Shown here in pieces: positions 34,501 through 44,438 of a DNA stretch of 64,000 bases (position 1 is the stretch's first letter; each line of letters starts with the position of its first letter). A program made the translations under genes and the position numbers. The notes beneath the pieces are model-generated. The model did no database searches and had not been told where the DNA came from. It saw only the letters and a list, made by a program, of their open reading frames with translations. Source of the stretch: Xiphophorus maculatus (taxonomy: Eukaryota; Chordata; Actinopteri; Cyprinodontiformes; Poeciliidae); the NCBI RefSeq assembly GCF_002775205.1, contig NC_036448.1, positions 3,374,572 through 3,438,571 on the forward strand, written 5' to 3'.

Positions 34501-34818
34501 AAAGCAACACTCCATTTATGTTTTGATAAAGGAATAATATAACATCAAATAAAGCTAAAAAAATACATTTTTCATCACACTGTTCCTTTGAATACAAGGC
34601 CCCACAAGTTCAATCACAGTAGCTCATGCTACGTCAGGTAGCAACACACGTACATTTGTTGGCAAACTCTGGACAACTGCACAAACAGATACAGTAATGA
34701 TCGTGTCTCACACTGGAGACACAACGGTGAAGTTAGAGAGTAAAAATGTATTTACCAGCTTCATATCTGCTACATCCTGGATGTCTAAGGACAAATATTC
34801 TTCACTCTTCGGCGTCAT
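25574..34818 (-). CDS. slc35a3: UDP-N-acetylglucosamine transporter SLC35A3
   Basis: Golgi multi-pass antiporter that brings UDP-GlcNAc in for N-glycan branching and keratan sulfate. Exons in transcript order: 34818-34756, 33914-33668, 32898-32744, 32243-32121, 31031-30863, 28652-28534, 25900-25767, 25664-25574; 1101 nt, 366 aa (human about 325). Family stretches: [118 protein letters not shown], and a C-terminus ending KPANGAVKV. These follow SLC35A3 rather than SLC35A2. The first 41 residues before SRLKYLSLG have no human counterpart. An inner ATG in exon 2 (MVSSTPHPS) would give a shorter form. The start exon is inferred from frame and splice signals. Confidence 0.94.
26403..27923. mobile_element. 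hAT-type DNA transposon with exact 8-bp target duplication
   Basis: 1521 bp. Left end CAGGGCCGGCCCAAGGCATA, right end complementary over CAGGGCCGGCCCAAG, with inner CTAAGC and GGGCCCC blocks also mirrored. Exact 8-bp duplication TGTCCAGC at 26395-26402 and 27924-27931. No intact transposase seen, so non-autonomous or decayed. It carries ATCGGCC-type sequence at about 27330-27690. Confidence 0.92.
27744..27782. repeat. 18-bp hairpin, one mismatch, 3-nt loop
   Basis: CTGGCAGTGCCGTTTACA at 27744-27761 against TGTAAACAGCACTGCCAG at 27765-27782. An 11-bp perfect pair (ATCAACTGGTC/GACCAGTTGAT) lies just before at 27698-27733. Both are inside the hAT element. Confidence 0.85.
28010..28170 (+). mobile_element. 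Retroposon 3' end with (GATT)n tail
   Basis: TGCTGAAATGTGCTATACAA then ATAAAATTTGATTGATTGAT, a tail form common in fish SINE/LINE 3' ends. Truncated. Confidence 0.5.
28798..28917. mobile_element. Foldback MITE with perfect 23-bp arms
   Basis: Arms 28798-28820 and 28895-28917 are exact complements (core GGAAGAGGATTAGGGCCACC). The middle has a second palindrome: TGAGATTAAAGTC at 28847-28859 and its complement at 28861-28873. Related ends appear at 32959, 48930 and 63640. In slc35a3 intron 5. Confidence 0.88.
29109..29887. mobile_element. hAT-type element, 779 bp
   Basis: Left end CAGTGACTGCGGTCAGGGGA, right end complementary to CAGTGACGTGCGGTGAGGTT, flanked by TTAGGAAG/TTGGGAAG, an 8-bp duplication with one change. 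A 189-codon reading frame inside shows no transposase motif and runs to near the terminus. In slc35a3 intron 5. Confidence 0.82.
30121..30156. repeat. Perfect 36-bp palindrome, no spacer
   Basis: ACATAATACTGCACCTTT at 30121-30138 is followed immediately by its exact complement. The right half is also the left end of the GCAGTATTATG element that follows. Confidence 0.92.
30139..30832. mobile_element. GCAGTATTATG-ended DNA element, copy 1
   Basis: Starts AAAGGTGCAGTATTATGT and ends ACATAATACTGCCTCTTT. The interior (GGGCCTCTGTCTCTTTAAA, CATCACAACATGGCTCCTCT, GGCGTTTTGCACAGCTGAA) is shared with 34031-34592. Non-coding, in slc35a3 intron 5, ending about 30 bp from exon 5. Confidence 0.8.
31425..31975 (-). 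mobile_element. GCTGCGTTTCC MITE, copy 3, interrupted
   Basis: Reverse-orientation copy: CATATCAAAATTGGTGTATT, TTTAATGACTTCTTGCGTGA and GCAACGGAAACACTGCAATT. About 250 bp of unrelated sequence replaces the middle (about 31605-31860). In slc35a3 intron 4. Confidence 0.6.
32955..33595. repeat. Minisatellite-like element with inverted flanks
   Basis: Repeats of a unit of about 90 bp built from AGTTGAAAATTTGCTAGAAA and AGATTAATCTCAGAATT. The left flank ATTAGGGCCACTGTAGATAG and right flank CTATCTCTTAATGGTCAT are mirrored, like the foldback MITE at 28798. A related array is at 48930-49500. Ends about 75 bp from slc35a3 exon 2. Confidence 0.7.
34031..34592. mobile_element. GCAGTATTATG-ended DNA element, copy 2
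   Basis: AAAGGGGCAGTATTACGT at the left; interior GGGTCTCTGTCTCTTTAAA and GGCGTTTTGCACAGCTGAA as in copy 1; right end CACTGTTCCTTTG is diverged. In slc35a3 intron 1. Confidence 0.75.
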
Positions 34819-35621
34819 ATTTCCTGAAACTCCTCAATGGTTTTAGCTGAACTTCCTCCTTCCCTCGTCTTCTCATTGTTGTGACCCCAGAGGTAAAACT
34901 TCCCCATGCACAGAGGGGCAGAGGAAGGCGACAGAGGCAGACCATCCACACCAAACCTGAGCAGGAACCTCACTTCTAACGACAAGGAGTGTCCAACGGT
35001 GCTCTGCTGGTGGTGGGAGGAGCAGCGGTATGCCTCCTCTCTGAGGTTACTACCTCGCTCAAACTCTCGTCACTGCTACCGTATACTTTCACTCCTACAG
35101 ACTTCTCAAACAGAACTGACTTCCTGCTTTCCTCTAAAGACTCTAAAAGACAAAGTCCACTCATCTGCTTTCTGAAATTGCTGGGTAATATTTTGCCGTT
35201 TCGGGTTTACGCTAAAAGGAGGATGTAAAACACATCAGGCGGAGCAAAGCCGTTCTCCACAAACAGGAGGTGGGGGGCGTGTTCAACACACCAGCACACT
35301 GACGCTCTTATGTGTCAGCCGTGCAAAGCAGAGGGGAGCACGGCGGCACAGTCTCCCTCTGTATGACTCTGCCTGAGCGTGTGTGAGTGTGCGTATCCCT
35401 CCTCAAATCTAACACACCGGCTACAGTCTTTCGGAGAATGTTTCAGACACACCCTCGGCGTTCGCTGCAGTCTCACTTCATAGAAATGGAGTTCGTGGAA
35501 GGAGAACTGGGTCACAAACTGGAATAAACCAGGGTGGAAGGTTAGGCTTCAACACAGAATGCTGCACTGTGTATTTCTCGACAACTTGGATCGGACTCTC
35601 TTTCAAGATCGCCCTATCCTT

Positions 35622-35656
35622 GACTTGCACCACCACACCTTGTGTTGGTGCAAGTC
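35622..35656. repeat. Perfect 11-bp inverted repeat
   Basis: GACTTGCACCA at 35622-35632, complement at 35646-35656, 13-nt loop. Confidence 0.8.
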
Positions 35657-35829
35657 TTCTTTCTCTTGAATGCATTACAGGTAAACTTGTAGCACATTGT
35701 AAGACGCTCTAAATGTAACCCAAACCAATGGGTTTTATTCAATTTCAGCCACATGAAAACTCTATCCGCCCATCTGGAGAAACATCCATCCATCCAGTAG
35801 GTCGTTGGACGTCGCGCTGCCAGTGACAA

Positions 35830-35865
35830 GCGGCCGACAGTTCTTCAAAAAGAACTGTCGGCCGC
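35830..35865. repeat. Perfect 16-bp hairpin, 4-nt loop
   Basis: GCGGCCGACAGTTCTT at 35830-35845, loop CAAA, exact complement at 35850-35865. Confidence 0.92.
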
Positions 35866-36404
35866 AGATAACGCAGCAAGCAGCAACAAGAACATTCTGG
35901 AAAACCTGACAAAAATGCAAAAAATGTCCCGTACTAACCTGTGTGGACATATTCCGCGTCTGTGTTCACACACTCCGTACAAGCCTCAGCTGACACCACC
36001 GTCTCCCTCAGAGCCCAAAGCCGACTGAGCAGGTTGGATGACGACAACCCATCAGCACAAAATACCACAAAATACCTGACTGAAACGCCCTCTGAAACTG
36101 GTTCTGAAATGTCTATAGGTAGTAAGAAAAACATACTCAGCAGCTTGCTAAATTACAATAAACAGATCTGTGGATCTGTCTATTGTATCAGTGACGCAAA
36201 ACAGAGCTAAACGATAAAGAGGAAGGAAATGAAACATGGTTTTTACACAAGCTTACTCAGACTGGATGGAGACCAAGTATTTCCAAATCTTGAAACAGAT
36301 TCTCAACTAAATATAAGCCTGGACTTGGACTAGGCCTCTCTAATTAATGAATTAGCTTTGACATAAACCATGGCGTTATAGCAGTGCTCCCAGTCTCAGG
36401 TCTT

Positions 36405-36540
36405 TTATTGCCATCCATCCATTTTCTGTTCACCCTTGTCCATATTGGGGTCGGCAGGGGTGCTGGTGCCCATCTCCAGCTAATGTTCTGGATGAGACGC
36501 GGGGTTCACCCTGGACAGATTGCCAGTCTGTCACAGGTCT
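36405..36540 (+). mobile_element. LINE 3'-end-like fragment
   Basis: CCATCCATCCATTTTCTGTT, GGGTCGGCAGGGGTGCTGG and CGGGGTTCACCCTGGACAGA match a very common fish retroposon 3' region I recognise. The family name is not certain. Confidence 0.55.
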
Positions 36541-36864
36541 TTTATTGCCTCTAACAGATTTTCTTTCATAATTGCTAGTTTTAGCTCCTTCCATCAGCCC
36601 TCCAAGTTTCTTTTTTTTTCCTGCTGAAGAAAAGCATCCACCTTGGAGTTACGTTTCACAGAAAAATGAACCGTAAATAGTCGGTGGCCCGCTGTATTAG
36701 GCTAAGACTGTTTAAACGGCCAAACATCTTCTTCTGTTTATTTAGACCTACATTGGTCAGTTCATAAAAATCTTTTTTTTTAAATCTAGATTTGAAATTC
36801 ATTTGCATTTCAGACATTTTGAAAGCATATGTAAAGTTAGACTCAGCCTTTGTAAACATAACAC

Positions 36865-36914
36865 GCAAACTAATATGTTACTACGAGAGTTCTCGTAGTA
36901 ACATATTAGTTTGC
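36865..36914. repeat. Perfect 24-bp-arm palindrome, 2-nt centre
   Basis: Arms 36865-36888 and 36891-36914 are exact complements (core CTAATATGTTACTACGAGA) around GT. Confidence 0.93.
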
Positions 36915-37310
36915 TTCTGCCTTTGACTGCCAGACAGGTCGCTCTGTAAAAGATGAATCAAGAAATGATCAAACTTCCCTTTGCGGTGTGATAAATGAAT
37001 TAGAGCTCTTGTTTTGGGGGCAGCAACCGGAGTTGACTTAACCAAACAACTTTACATTTCCTCATCGGGATGCGGATCTGCTCGTGCCAGACAGGGAGTT
37101 CCCTTCCGCTGGGACGCACGTGCGTTTAAGAGCCTGTTGTGTTGTTGCGTCAGAGTTGCGACACAAGTTTTGAATCTAGTTATTGATTCAAACAAGCAGA
37201 GACAGTAACGTAATAACACACACAAAAAAAAGTGTAATAAAAAGGGTTGAGAGTCTGGAGACGTTTCCCCCTCCGTGCTGTGAGAGAAGCCCTTCAACCA
37301 GAAACTTACC

Positions 37311-37535
37311 CCGGGGGACAGCTGCTCATCCACGGCCGTGGATGGATTGATTCATTCGCTGCTGCTGCTGCTGCTGCTTCTCCAGCTTTAAACGCTCCCA
37401 GTCAGGGAGACGCTCCATGTAGAAATCCGCAGAGCAGTTCGCTCCTCCTCTGCAACTCAGTGACTTTAGGCATGAGATGAATTCAGCCTTTAGTCGTGCA
37501 GATTTGAGACCCATGTTGACCAACCTTCTGCCCAT
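37311..37535 (-). other. slc35a3: Probable slc35a3 5' noncoding exon with uORF
   Basis: A good minus-strand donor (CCCGGG|GTAAGTTTC) at 37311/37310 ends a 5' exon upstream of slc35a3. It contains a 30-codon reading frame at 37418-37326 (MERLPDWERLKLEK, a run of six Q from a CTG/CAG tract, then RMNQSIHGRG, stop). I do not recognise the peptide. Exon start unknown. Confidence 0.45.
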
Positions 37536-37599
37536 GCACAGGGGGCCACCAGGGGGCCAATTTTAAACCAGCTGGATTCAAATTAGTTCCATAAAACGC

Positions 37600-37600
<1 letters not shown>

Positions 37601-37637
<37 letters not shown>
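37601..37637. repeat. Poly-A tract
   Basis: About 36 A in a row between slc35a3 and imp3; may be a decayed retroposon tail. Confidence 0.85.
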
Positions 37638-37639
<2 letters not shown>

Positions 37640-38480
37640 GGTTTGATTGCCTTTTGTTTTCTGCTTAACAATCGCAAAATGTTACACTAAAATGGCAAGG
37701 CAAGTATATTTGTATAACACATTTTCACCAACAAGGCAATTCAAAGTGCTTTGGATAAAATGAACAAAAAAGTTAGATTTTTTATGGTAGCGTCATTTCG
37801 TAGATGCCTAATCAAATCATTAAATGTCAAAACAACCGATAAAGAACTGTTTCAATTTAAGGTTAAAAGGGTAATATAAAACTTATATAAATTTGTCAGC
37901 AATTTATAAAATAAACAGTTTAATAATAAAATTTGTATATTATTTTAAATCAAAACTGTACAATTTATTCAGGTCATTATTGATTTATCTTCATAGGCCA
38001 TCATGAAATAACTTAAGTCATCATCAGGGTGATCCTGCCAAACAACAATAGTAAGATAAATAAATGAATAATTAATACATGAATAATTTAATAAATGCTA
38101 AAAAAAAATACGCATATAGCTTTATAATAAATTCACAAGCTGATTAATGTTTTCATTTAATCATTTTTTGATATATTTTAAAAAAATTAAACATTTAGAT
38201 GAACACAGACGTAAGCATTTATTCCAACTTTTGATTGTCTAAATGCTTCAATAATTTCTAAAATACATCACATATATAATAATCTATGTATTTATTAAAA
38301 TTCTGACGTTTGGATAAATGCTGTTTATTGTATAACGAAACAAAAGTGAGGCTTGCGCTTTAATAGCAGGATATTTCCGGAGGGTGTGATCCGACGGAGC
38401 GCGTCGTGTCGAAATTAGTCACGTCTAACCCTCGCTAGGTGGTGCTGTGGCGGGAGATTCGGTCCTCAAATCTCTCCGCA
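37638..38480. other. AT-rich gap, nothing recognised
   Basis: Strongly AT-rich sequence between the presumed slc35a3 first exon and the imp3 promoter. No exon seen. Confidence 0.5.
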
Positions 38481-38557
38481 GGTTCCGAAGAAGAAGAAGA
38501 GCACGTGTTTCCGGTTTTCCTCGGAGAGAAGTGTTTGTGAGGTAACAGAGAATTAAA
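38481..38557 (+). promoter_or_regulatory. imp3: imp3 core promoter/5'UTR with E-box and ETS-like site
   Basis: CACGTG at 38502-38507 and TTCCGG at 38509-38514, 44-56 bp before the imp3 ATG. CACGTG is the MYC/MAX E-box; ribosome-biogenesis genes are known MYC targets. Motifs seen, regulation inferred. Confidence 0.5.
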
Positions 38558-41500
38558 ATGGTGCGTAAATTAAAATATCACGAGCAGAAGCTGTTGAAGA
38601 AGGTAGACTTCATCAACTGGGAGGTGGACAACAACCTGCACGAGGTGAAGGTGTTACGGAAGTATCACATCGAGAAGCGCGAGGACTATACAAAGTGAGT
38701 CAAATCTGTGATGAGATGTTTGGGGTTTGACTGGACGTTCAGATGGGTCAGACGAGACGGAGGATGGAAAAGGGCCGAAAAAGTTCAAGTGTGGAAAAAC
38801 GAGTTATACACGAAGACGGAAGCAAACGAAAACCAAAGTTGCTATTTATAAGTCTGCTCGTTAGCCAAAATAAAAAAAAAACACCCCCTAATTTGCATGC
38901 GAGTTAAATTTACTAAACAGATGGAATATTATCGAGAAATTCAGAAAATCACAAAGTAAAAGTAGTTTTCCAGGTTGAATACACTATATATAACCTTCCA
39001 ATTAGGTTCAAGTTTTACCACAGTGCAGTAAAATTCAATTTAAACGATTAACATTGCAGACTTTCTTTATAGTGGAAATGCATGCGGCGACAGCGGAAAG
39101 AAATGTTTCAGTTTTAACAAGAACAAACCAACTTGGGGGTTATAAACACAGAGGCACAAAATCCACAGGAAGACTTTCAGGGTAAATAACGTTGACACAA
39201 TTAATGGCAGCAGCAACTGTTATCATCGGGGATAAAAGCTCAACTAAAAGAGATAAACTACAAATCCGTCCTGCAACTAGTTAGTCAGTGGCAGCAGTAT
39301 CTTCTTTTTCAACTTAAACAGCAAAAAGACAGGGGCGAGTGTATCATCTGCTGAGAGAGAGAACATGTTGACAGAAATTGTTCGAGATATGTCATCCTCC
39401 TGGAAAATGTCACAAAGCAGAGAAAACATAAAGATAATGGCATCCATAACTGATGATGACGGATAACTGGAGAGTAGCAGGAGAAAGTAGCAGAGTGAGA
39501 AGTGGTCAAAATGTCCAAGCTAAGTGCTAACATGCTCTACAGAGACGGAAACAAGTTACAGTTTGTGATCTTTAAAGCATCAGCACTATATGAGAAACCA
39601 CCGGACACAGTGGTTTCAGGGTTCTTCTCAGCCTTAGACTGGGTCAAGTGTCTTAACATGTGAAACATTTATTGAGTTTTTGAAACCACAAACTTTTCAA
39701 TGTCGTTTTTTACTTTGCTGTCTTCATTATAATACGTGTTTACCAATGAGAGTATTTTAAATGTTCAACTAGAGCTAATGGGCATTGTCCAGATTCCCAA
39801 AAAGCAGAATCAAATCAGACTCGCTAAGTCTATAGCTCATCATGATATAGGACTTTAAGGTGTTACTAAGGTGTAATGTGTGTGTTCCATCTGAATTAGG
39901 TGTGTTAGAACAGCATATAGGGAGGAAATGGTTGGTTTTATTGTAGGTTGTGTCTTTTTTTTTAATCTTTCAGGTACAACAAGCTGAGTCGGAACATCAG
40001 GGATCTGGCGCAGAAGATCAGAGACCTGGATGAGAAGGATGGCTTCAGAGCTCAGAGCACACACCGCTTCCTGGAAAAGCTGTGAGTCGCCAGAGGCCGT
40101 TGGGTCGGTTTGGGTCGGAACCGAGACAGCCCAAAAACAGAACCAGTAAAAAGTCACAAACGACTCCAAAATAAAGGACATTTACCAGCGAATGTAACAA
40201 AAGCACAAAGAACTAAAAGATGTTTTCATTTGTAATCACATTAATGTAGATATATTTATACATGTACAGTTGAAATCAGATGTTTACATATAAAGAGAGA
40301 GATCTTTTTTCCTGACCATCCTGACAAGAAGTGAGACTAAATCTTTCCTGTTTCAGGGGAATTAGAATTACGAAAATGATCTCTAGTTGCTATATATAAT
40401 TTATGTCATTTGGAAAACCCTTTTTGACCCATATTCTGATCACTTTAATTTCAGCTTAATAAAAGTTCAGGTCTGTGTACCCGAGTGCTTTGGATAACCT
40501 TAATCAGTAACGGCTTCTTCGTTCCTGAACGGCATTACAGCTCAGGTCTGGTTTTGTTGTTGACGATGAAACTTTCTTACAGAATCTTAACAAAGTCTTT
40601 TGCTCTTACTTTGGGGTTTAACACATTTCTCAACAGGATTGTTTCTGGGACACAGAACCCGTTTACTTCCTGACGGCTGGACGTTAACCGAATTTACGTC
40701 TGGATTTTAGGTTTCAGGTGTCTGGGAATTGTGAAAAACAGAAAAAACTTTAGTCCGAGTCAGTAATGGTGAGGAAAACGTGTTTTATTTTTTATGCAGT
40801 GTTTGTAAATATCTGGTTTCAGATTTAATAGTTCCTCATTACAGGTAAAATAATGTCTTAATGATTTTGCTGTAAAATAGGTATTTCTTTTTGACGTCAA
40901 GGGAAGTCCCTCGTTATTTTAAGACACATGGTACGATGACTGTCAGCGTCACTTTGATCTACGGATGCAGCCATTGCAGTTTTCTGCCCGATTCCTGATC
41001 TTTGCAAAGCTAACCTGCTGATTAGGCATTTTGTCTGACACCTACTTTTTATTTTTTATTTTTATCTAAAAGTTGCTAAATATAACAACAAAGTTGTTAA
41101 GTTGGCAGCAGTGGGGCCAATATTAGCTGCGTTTCCATTACAAATGTGTGCAAAATTTTGTCGCTAATTTAAAACCCCCTACAATTAATCAATTACTGTG
41201 TTTCCATGAAATGAAAATTGCAATTAAAATCACACTTTAATAAGCTCACTCAGTAAGTTAGTAACTTACTTCCTGTCATTTCTGCTAGTAGTAACATCTG
41301 GTCATTGATCATGTGACTTGTGTGAAGTGAAAGTGTTTCCATTGCAGTTTTGGAAAATAAACTGCTTTCGATATGGACTAAAAAAAACCCACCTCAGTAA
41401 CAACAGTTTTATCAAAAATAAGTTTTTTTTGTTATTTGTTTTCCCCCAAAATTGACGTGTTTCCATTAAGCAAATTTATTTTTGGACGTGTCAAATTGCG

Positions 41501-42851
41501 GATTTTTATGGTCGGTGGAAATGCAGCTAATGTTAAGCAGAAGGAAACGGTGTGGAAGAAAATACGATCGGTTTCACATGTCGGCCAATCGCCCAAAATT
41601 AAGGAAATCGTGGCTGATTGATCGGAGCACCCCTACTTTGATCACATCTGTTGTTGCCCTCTGACCTTTCCACATGAAGCCTCAGTGGATTGTGACTCGT
41701 GCTAACCTGATGCGACACTGTCTGCTCCTCTGGTTGATCAGGTACAGCATCGGCCTGATCCCCACCAGACAGAACCTGTCGCTGACAGAGAAGGTCACGG
41801 CCTCGTCCTTCTGCAGGTAAAATCTCCACAAACACAAACCGACGCAGCGTTGCAGCTCCGTTTTATCCTGCCTGCTCGTTCACCTGCAGGAGGCGACTGC
41901 CCAGCATCATGCTGAACCTCCGCATGGCTCAGAACCTGAAGACGGCCATTACGTTCATCCAACAAGGACGTATCCTTCAGTCCGTGTGTCCGTCTGGTGT
42001 TTGTTATTCCAGAGAGAACGCAGGTCGATTGGTAGTTTTCCTAAACACGCTGACAGATGTTCGTGTCGGCCCGGACATCGTCACAGATCCAGCTTTTCTC
42101 GTCACAAGGTCGGTCTTCGGCTTGGTTTATAACGTCTGACATCCCCCACAATATGTTTTTGTGTATAAAAATCAGCAGCACTGTCTGAAATTATGTCTTT
42201 GTTTTAGAAATATGGAAGATTTTGTCACCTGGGTGGACTCGTCGAAGATCAAGCAGCACGTCCTGAATTATAATGACGAGGTGAGACTTTCATTCAGTCA
42301 TCCATGAATGAATGGAGGAGCTGTGTTCTATAGCTGTGTTTCCACTGACCATAACATTCGCTTAATGGAAACACGGCAATTCCGAAAAAACATGTTTTTC
42401 TATAAAAATGTTTCTACGCTAAGATGAGGTGGTTTTTTGGCCGTATTGAAATAGATGTATTTTTGCCATGGAGACTCTCTTTTCTTTTTTTACATCGCAC
42501 AAGTTACATGATCAGCAACCAGATGTTACCAACCAGATGTGGAAACGACAAAGAAGACGACAGGAAGTAGTTGTAGGATGATGGCGAGGCCTGATTTCTC
42601 AATGACAAACTTTTTCACATGTGATTTTTAATTGAATTTCTGGTTTCATTGAAACATTACAATTGGGAAATTGTGTTTTCTCGATATTAGCAGGATATCG
42701 ACGAACATTTGCGCACATTTGTTACGGAAACGCAGCTTCGAGAGCCTCGGTTATCGAGTTATGAAAATCTCTGTCATGTTGTCTTAATGTAGGATCACGA
42801 CTTTCATTAATGTTTCTGTTGCAGAGAGACGACTTTGATCTGATAGCGTGA
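38558..42851 (+). CDS. imp3: U3 snoRNP protein IMP3
   Basis: Nucleolar protein of the U3 snoRNP/SSU processome, needed for early 18S rRNA cleavage with MPP10 and IMP4. Exons: 38558-38694, 39974-40081, 41742-41816, 41890-41969, 42057-42108, 42208-42280, 42825-42851; 552 nt, 183 aa (human 184). Opens [18 protein letters not shown], then [20 protein letters not shown]. The S4 RNA-binding domain (about 107-160) has [17 protein letters not shown] and [18 protein letters not shown]. The C-terminus [15 protein letters not shown]...ERDDFDLIA is nearly the human one. Six introns, where human IMP3, to my knowledge, has none. The last exon is only 27 nt. Introns 2 and 6 hold MITEs. Confidence 0.96.
40966..41633. 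mobile_element. ATCGGCC-family element, copy B, with MITE nested inside
   Basis: Left part ATTGCAGTTTTCTGCCCGAT to GGCAGCAGTGGGGCCAATAT, right part CGGCCAATCGCCCAAAATTA to GATCGGAGCACCCCTAC. The two parts are split by the MITE at 41127-41530. In imp3 intron 2. Confidence 0.7.
41127..41530 (+). mobile_element. GCTGCGTTTCC MITE, copy 4 (best preserved)
   Basis: Starts GCTGCGTTTCCATTAC and ends GGTGGAAATGCAGC, flanked on each side by TA. A TA duplication plus short inverted ends indicates Tc1/mariner-type mobilisation. Inserted inside the ATCGGCC element, so younger than it. Confidence 0.82.
42330..42740 (-). mobile_element. GCTGCGTTTCC MITE, copy 5
   Basis: TAGCTGTGTTTCCACTGACC at the left, GTTACGGAAACGCAGC at the right; interior CATGATCAGCAACCAGATGT and GACGACAGGAAGTAGTTG is the reverse of copy 4. 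In imp3 intron 6. Confidence 0.8.
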
Positions 42852-43480
42852 GTGGGAATGAACTGTGCTGCGAAGACAACAGAAGAGGAGGAATGCTTTA
42901 AATTCCAACAGCACAGACTTACGGACTTCTGGGAAAACGTTCACTGTAGAGTCCTTCTGGATACGAAGGATGAATGCTGCCACATTCAGCATGAAGCGGT
43001 CTTTCAATGTAAAACTCCTGAGTCCTGGCTTTAACATTAGGACCAGTGAATGGGCCCTGATTTCCTTTAATTTGGGTGATCGGCCGATACTTACAGAGCA
43101 CCTGAATAATAAAAAAAAATTATTATATCGGCCAAAATCTGAATCGGCAGATCAGGTTGACCTTATGGACCCATTGACACACATGTAAGTGTCTTTCCTT
43201 GTGTTAGTTAAGGGGTGAAAGATCTGTGATCAGCCAGAAATCCTCAATCGGTGAAGCCCTGTTTAAAATACCTCAGGATAATAATTTAATTCCAGAACTT
43301 TTTTTTTGGAAATATTAAAAAAAAATTCTGATCCTTTTAGCTCATTTCTTTGCTTCGAATCACACTATTCTAACCCGTTTCTCACCTCATGGTAAAAATC
43401 CAGGTCCTTTATTTTGGTTGTGTTTTTATTGCTTGTTCATAACAATTCAAAAATGCACAATAAAGGCATCAGTAAATAAA
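42852..43480 (+). other. imp3: imp3 3'UTR (probable)
   Basis: AATAAA at 43459-43464. Contains an ATCGGCC-family copy at 43055-43262. Minus-strand AATAAA signals at 43408-43413 and 43425-43430 suit the sec22b 3' end, so the two 3'UTRs may overlap. Confidence 0.5.
43055..43262. mobile_element. ATCGGCC-family element, copy C
   Basis: GGGTGATCGGCCGATACTTA, ATCGGCCAAAATCTGAATCG and a right end GATCAGCCAGAAATCCTCAA. Confidence 0.6.
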
Positions 43481-44438
43481 TGTATTTTCTGAAAGATGCT
43501 GATTCAATAGTAAACTTTCTGACAGGAACCTTGTGAACGTGACCAACCAGGAACTGAACCGGGTCTGATTTTCACAGTAAGAAAAAGAATAATGTTTAGG
43601 TATTGAAGTCAGTAACAGTGGCTGGTTTCCAAATGAAAGTTACTGTTCAGGTTTGATTTGATGTAGTTTTCAAGTTGTTTAATTAAATCTAATTAAATTT
43701 TGTCCCTTAACTTATTGCACAAAAAAAAACCCACTTGTAAGAAAGTAAAGTACAATTTCTGAACACGCAGTTAGGAGGCCATTGTAAACTACATTAAGTA
43801 TTTCATTAGTATCTCTAGATAAACTAAGAAGTTATTAGAAATATTATTCTAGTAATTCAGGTTAAAAAAGGTGAAACCTAAATGTGTTATGGATTCACTT
43901 CACTGTGAAATGTTTCAAGTATTTGGATTCATTTTGATGTTTGACTGAAATGGAATTACAACCCAAACTTCACAAGTCGTGAACCTGGTTTTGTATTTTG
44001 AGCATTTTGTACTTTTTTTTTTTTTACTGCTTTAGAATATACATGCTTTCTATGATAAACAGTTAAACCCAGAGATGTTCATGATGTCACCATACATGAT
44101 AGTTTGCTAAATCTTTAATTTTTTTCAAAACAATACAAATTAACCAGAGTGTTTTCCTCACAGTGTCAACATATTATCTGGAAGCTGCTTCTTCTTCTTC
44201 TTCTGTTGTGTAACTCAGAGAAGCTCCGCCTCCAATGTGCAAACATCTGCCTCTGTAAACAACCACAACGGCCCTCTGTAGAATATTTGACTCCGTACAA
44301 AAGAAAAGTCCAACTAAACACCGACAGCTCTGCTTTCACAGGATACAAAACCTAAAGCTACAGCAGAGAAGAAAGGTCTTCCTCCACCACACAAAGAGGG
44401 AAAACTTTCCCCCCCTTTTCAGAGTCTTTGTTTAATCT

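Larger units (their letters stand above)
34824..37310 (-). other. slc35a3 5' intron (probable), no other gene seen
   Basis: A minus-strand acceptor (TTTCAG|GAAATATG) lies at 34824/34823 just before the start codon and a donor lies at 37311/37310. The stretch between them is read as the 5' intron. It contains three inverted repeats, one LINE-like fragment (about 36405-36540) and no coding match. Confidence 0.45.
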
